Positions 53,362-55,847 of a stretch of 55,847 nt of DNA are shown here, piece by piece. This stretch comes from Sediminibacterium sp. (GTDB lineage Bacteria > Bacteroidota > Bacteroidia > Chitinophagales > Chitinophagaceae), in NCBI GenBank assembly GCA_030726065.1, contig JANREK010000042.1, positions 1 through 55,847 on the forward strand, written 5' to 3'. A program made the position numbers and the translations under genes. The first letter of the stretch is position 1; each line of letters begins with the position of its first letter. The notes under the pieces were generated by a model. It did no database searches and was not told where the DNA came from. It saw only the letters and a program-made list of their open reading frames with translations.

Positions 53362-55719
53362 ATGTTTGAAACAAAACGCCCCCAGGCAACCTTCCAAAAA
53401 ATTTCTTTTCTTACCTTATTATTTTCACTTACCTTCTTTTTTGCAAATAGTCAAAGCAATTTTAAAGTAAAAATCATTTCGCTTACCGGAAACCCAGTAA
53501 TTGGTGCATCGGTTAGTTTGTTGAATACCCCATTTAAAAATATAAGTGATAGTAGTGGACATGTTACATTCAACAATGTTCGAGAAGGAAAGTATGAATT
53601 AGCCATTACTTCTCTAGGTTTTGCGACAAGTATAAAATCAATTACTATTTCGGCTAATACAAACCTAAGCGAAATACAAACGATTAAATTAGTGGATGCA
53701 TTAGTTCAATTAGAAGATGTAATTATCACTGCACAAAAAAAAGAAGAATTATTACAAAAAGTACCCATCAGTATCACCGTATTTAATAGTACGCAAATAG
53801 AAAAATTCAGATTTTGGAACAACAAAGACATTAGTGGATTTGTACCCAATTTATATAGTGCTGATCCAGGTGACAATCGAGATGTAGTTTCCATTAGAGG
53901 TATCGCCACCACTTCCTATGACCCAGCAGTGGCTACCTACATTGATGGTGTGAACCAATTTAATTTAGATACTTATATACCTGCATTAAACGACATTGAA
54001 CGCATTGAAGTTTTACGTGGGCCTCAAGGAAGTTTGTATGGCCGTAATGCAATGGGTGGTGTAATTAATATCATCACTAAGCAGCCTAGTAATAATGTAA
54101 CTGGAAGCGGCGAAGTAAATGTGGGGAATTATGGCATTCGCAGATATAATGCAAATATTAAATCACCCATTATAAAAGATAAATTATTTTTTGGGGCAGC
54201 TTTGCTTTATAGTGAACGCGATGGATTTTTTACCAATGATTTTAATAAAAGTAGTTATGATAAGCAAAATACTTTTTCAGGGAATTACTTTATTAAATAT
54301 ATTCCAACTTCGAATTGGCAGGTTAGTTTAAATGTTAAGCATTATAAAAACGAAAATAAAGGCGCATTTCCATTGGTTTATGGAACAGAAGAAGCTTTCC
54401 GCAATCCATACAGATTAAATCAAAATGGTATTACGACCATGCTGGATAATACACTGAACACCTCATTGGCGATCCAACATACAGGTAGCAAAGTTAACTT
54501 CAGTAGTATCACTGCATATCAAAAAAATTACAGGTACTATGATTTACCGATTGATGGCGATTTTTCACCTATTGACGCTATTACAGTTGTCAATAATTAT
54601 GGAGAAAGCTGGAATAATATCAAAGCGTATACGCAAGAATTCAAATGGAGTTCCGCTCCAACTGCCACCAATCGTTTGAACTGGACAGCAGGTGCCTACC
54701 TTTTTTATCAAGATGCCCCTGTAAAACAAGGAACCCGTTTTGGCAAAGATGCTAATTTAATGATGATTGGCGATTCTTTGTTTACATTAATGAACAGTAC
54801 GAGTACAACAAAAAAGGGAATTGCATTTTTTGGACAAGCCACCTATGCATTAACTAGTAAACTAAATATAACTTTTGGATTAAGAAATGATTACGAGCAA
54901 CAAGATCAAACAGTTGCAGGCTTTTACCAGCATGACCCCTCCCCTGAATTTTACCAAATTGTAGCTGACACAAGTGCAAGTATAAATTTTAATGCATGGT
55001 CGCCTAAAATTTCATTGGATTATAATTTAAATTCTGCTTCATTACTTTATGCTATGTATAGTAAAGGATACCGCACTGGTGGATTGAGTCCATTAGGATC
55101 CGACCCTTCTCAACCTCCATTAATAGGATACCTTCCTGAGCATAGCAATAATTTTGAAGCGGGTATTAAAAACACCTTGTTAAATAATACTTTAAAATTA
55201 AATATATCCTTATTCTATATTCAAATCAAAGACGCACAAGTACCCACACTTGTATTACCTGATGCTATTACCATCATAAAAAATACGGGTGTATTAAATA
55301 GCAAGGGCGTTGAAGCCGAAATTATGTATACACCAGCAAAAGGGGTCATCATCCAATATAATGGTGGTATCACAGATGCTTTAATTAAAGCATCTGGTAG
55401 GCGTCCAGTATTTACGCCAGATAACACAAACGCGATTGCAATACAATACAGCAAAAGTATGAACGCAAAAATTAGTGGTTTTATTAGAACCGAAACCAGG
55501 TTTATAGGAAATACTTATTTTGATAGTAGTAACGAAATAAAACAAAACCCTTATTGCATCAATAATTTCAGTATAGGAGTTAATAAAAACAAAGTAAGTG
55601 TTGTTTTATGGTCAAAGAATATATTGAACCAAAAATATATCTCCTATGCCTATGATTTTGGCGCAGTTCATTTAGGTGATCCTGCTACATTTGGAATAAG
55701 CATATCTAGTAAGTTTTAA
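53362..55719 (+). CDS. TonB-dependent receptor with N-terminal carboxypeptidase-regulatory-like domain (siderophore type)
   Basis: An outer-membrane receptor of 785 residues from the ATG at 53362. It has a signal peptide (ISFLTLLFSLTFFFANSQ), a CarboxypepD_reg-like Ig domain (about residues 35-115, GNPVIGASVSLLN and REGKYELAITSLGFA), a TonB-box/plug region (QLEDVIITAQKKEE, VSIRGIATTSYDPAVATYIDG, DIERIEVLRGPQGSLYGRNAMGG) and a barrel with a KGYRTGG repeat motif and a terminal ISISSKF. Plug motifs resemble iron-siderophore receptors of the FyuA type. No SusD-like partner is adjacent, so it is not a polysaccharide-utilisation pair. Confidence 0.9.
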   Translation: MFETKRPQATFQKISFLTLLFSLTFFFANSQSNFKVKIISLTGNPVIGASVSLLNTPFKNISDSSGHVTFNNVREGKYELAITSLGFATSIKSITISANTNLSEIQTIKLVDALVQLEDVIITAQKKEELLQKVPISITVFNSTQIEKFRFWNNKDISGFVPNLYSADPGDNRDVVSIRGIATTSYDPAVATYIDGVNQFNLDTYIPALNDIERIEVLRGPQGSLYGRNAMGGVINIITKQPSNNVTGSGEVNVGNYGIRRYNANIKSPIIKDKLFFGAALLYSERDGFFTNDFNKSSYDKQNTFSGNYFIKYIPTSNWQVSLNVKHYKNENKGAFPLVYGTEEAFRNPYRLNQNGITTMLDNTLNTSLAIQHTGSKVNFSSITAYQKNYRYYDLPIDGDFSPIDAITVVNNYGESWNNIKAYTQEFKWSSAPTATNRLNWTAGAYLFYQDAPVKQGTRFGKDANLMMIGDSLFTLMNSTSTTKKGIAFFGQATYALTSKLNITFGLRNDYEQQDQTVAGFYQHDPSPEFYQIVADTSASINFNAWSPKISLDYNLNSASLLYAMYSKGYRTGGLSPLGSDPSQPPLIGYLPEHSNNFEAGIKNTLLNNTLKLNISLFYIQIKDAQVPTLVLPDAITIIKNTGVLNSKGVEAEIMYTPAKGVIIQYNGGITDALIKASGRRPVFTPDNTNAIAIQYSKSMNAKISGFIRTETRFIGNTYFDSSNEIKQNPYCINNFSIGVNKNKVSVVLWSKNILNQKYISYAYDFGAVHLGDPATFGISISSKF

Positions 55720-55739
55720 TAATCATTAAATAAAAAGGA

Positions 55740-55847
55740 ATGATACCAGTTAATTCCTTCGCAGCAATGTCTTCCAATACCCCATTAGAAGCATGTATGT
55801 CGTCAAAGAAAGTTGACAGTTTAGTTGTAGAGGGTTTCGTTGTTTAA
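55740..55847 (+). CDS. Short open frame at the window end, possibly the N-terminal end of an alcohol dehydrogenase
   Basis: The frame encodes 35 residues (starts MIPVNSFAAMSSNTPLEA) and ends in a TAA at the last three bases. The first 18 residues resemble the start of zinc-type NAD(P)-dependent alcohol dehydrogenases (MIPVKAYAAQSATSPL-type). The rest does not, so this could be a truncated or frameshifted gene or a chance frame. An AAAAAGGA stretch precedes the ATG. The window ends here, so it cannot be judged further. Confidence 0.3.
   Translation: MIPVNSFAAMSSNTPLEACMSSKKVDSLVVEGFVV

Noticed and set aside
48203..55719. Polysaccharide-utilisation locus (sulfatase plus TonB receptors)
   Set aside because: No SusD-like gene, glycoside hydrolase or regulator is present; both receptors resemble iron or heme types.

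Overview
The window reads as a chromosomal segment of an AT-rich member of the Bacteroidota, most likely of the family Chitinophagaceae. Signs are the gldKLMN gliding/type IX secretion cluster, three TonB-dependent receptor loci, typical Bacteroidota small families (DUF4783, DUF4271, heme-binding domain), the absence of clear Shine-Dalgarno sequences, and many matches to the Bacteroidota -7 promoter element TAnnTTTG. The genus is not determined. I saw no tRNA, rRNA, CRISPR array, insertion sequence or prophage. Most of the window is core chromosome.

Layout. 0-1.2 kb: 5' tip of atpE and atpB (F0 ATP synthase), minus strand. 1.3-7.3 kb: an ABC exporter divergent from a bifunctional Rel/SpoT enzyme, then purA and a small acidic protein. 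7.3-15.5 kb: a long minus-strand block with a lytic transglycosylase, gatA, tatA, rplS, rny, a probable 6S RNA, zapA, a ZapB-like coiled-coil protein and pheT. 15.5-15.76 kb: a divergent intergenic region with four similarly oriented DnaA-box-like sites, immediately before dnaB; this is an origin candidate. 15.76-21.3 kb: plus-strand dnaB, rsmE, a GNAT-like protein and dnaX. 21.4-29.7 kb: mixed housekeeping genes (SUI1 family, DUF4783, gpmI, a frameshifted heme-binding protein, engB, a YkuK-like protein, an ABC exporter, a DUF2721 protein, uvrC). 29.7-34.4 kb: gldK-gldL-gldM-gldN on the minus strand. 34.6-40.8 kb: DUF4271, hemD and a YyaL-type thioredoxin-domain protein in one minus-strand run, hemW on plus, gpsA on minus. 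40.8-45.2 kb: a TolC/HlyD efflux pair and an amino-acid permease. 45.2-47.6 kb: a cobalamin riboswitch and a BtuB-type receptor, followed by marC. 48.2-55.8 kb: a sulfatase, a disrupted hemoglobin-receptor-like TonB receptor gene, a diacylglycerol-kinase-family gene and an intact siderophore-type TonB receptor.

How the genes work together. The 12.3-21.3 kb part is rich in replication, division and translation genes arranged divergently around 15.6 kb. GldK, L, M and N form the motor and periplasmic ring of the type IX secretion system. The right third is concerned with crossing the outer membrane (efflux, cobalamin, iron or heme). Decay is visible there: one receptor has a nonsense codon plus a homopolymer frameshift, and elsewhere a heme-binding gene has a one-base frameshift.

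I did not find a convincing wholly new multi-gene system. The most useful leads are the possible oriC upstream of dnaB, the 6S-like RNA between zapA and rny, terminators placed inside or against neighbouring genes, and several genes whose -7 element lies only 4-6 nt before the start codon.
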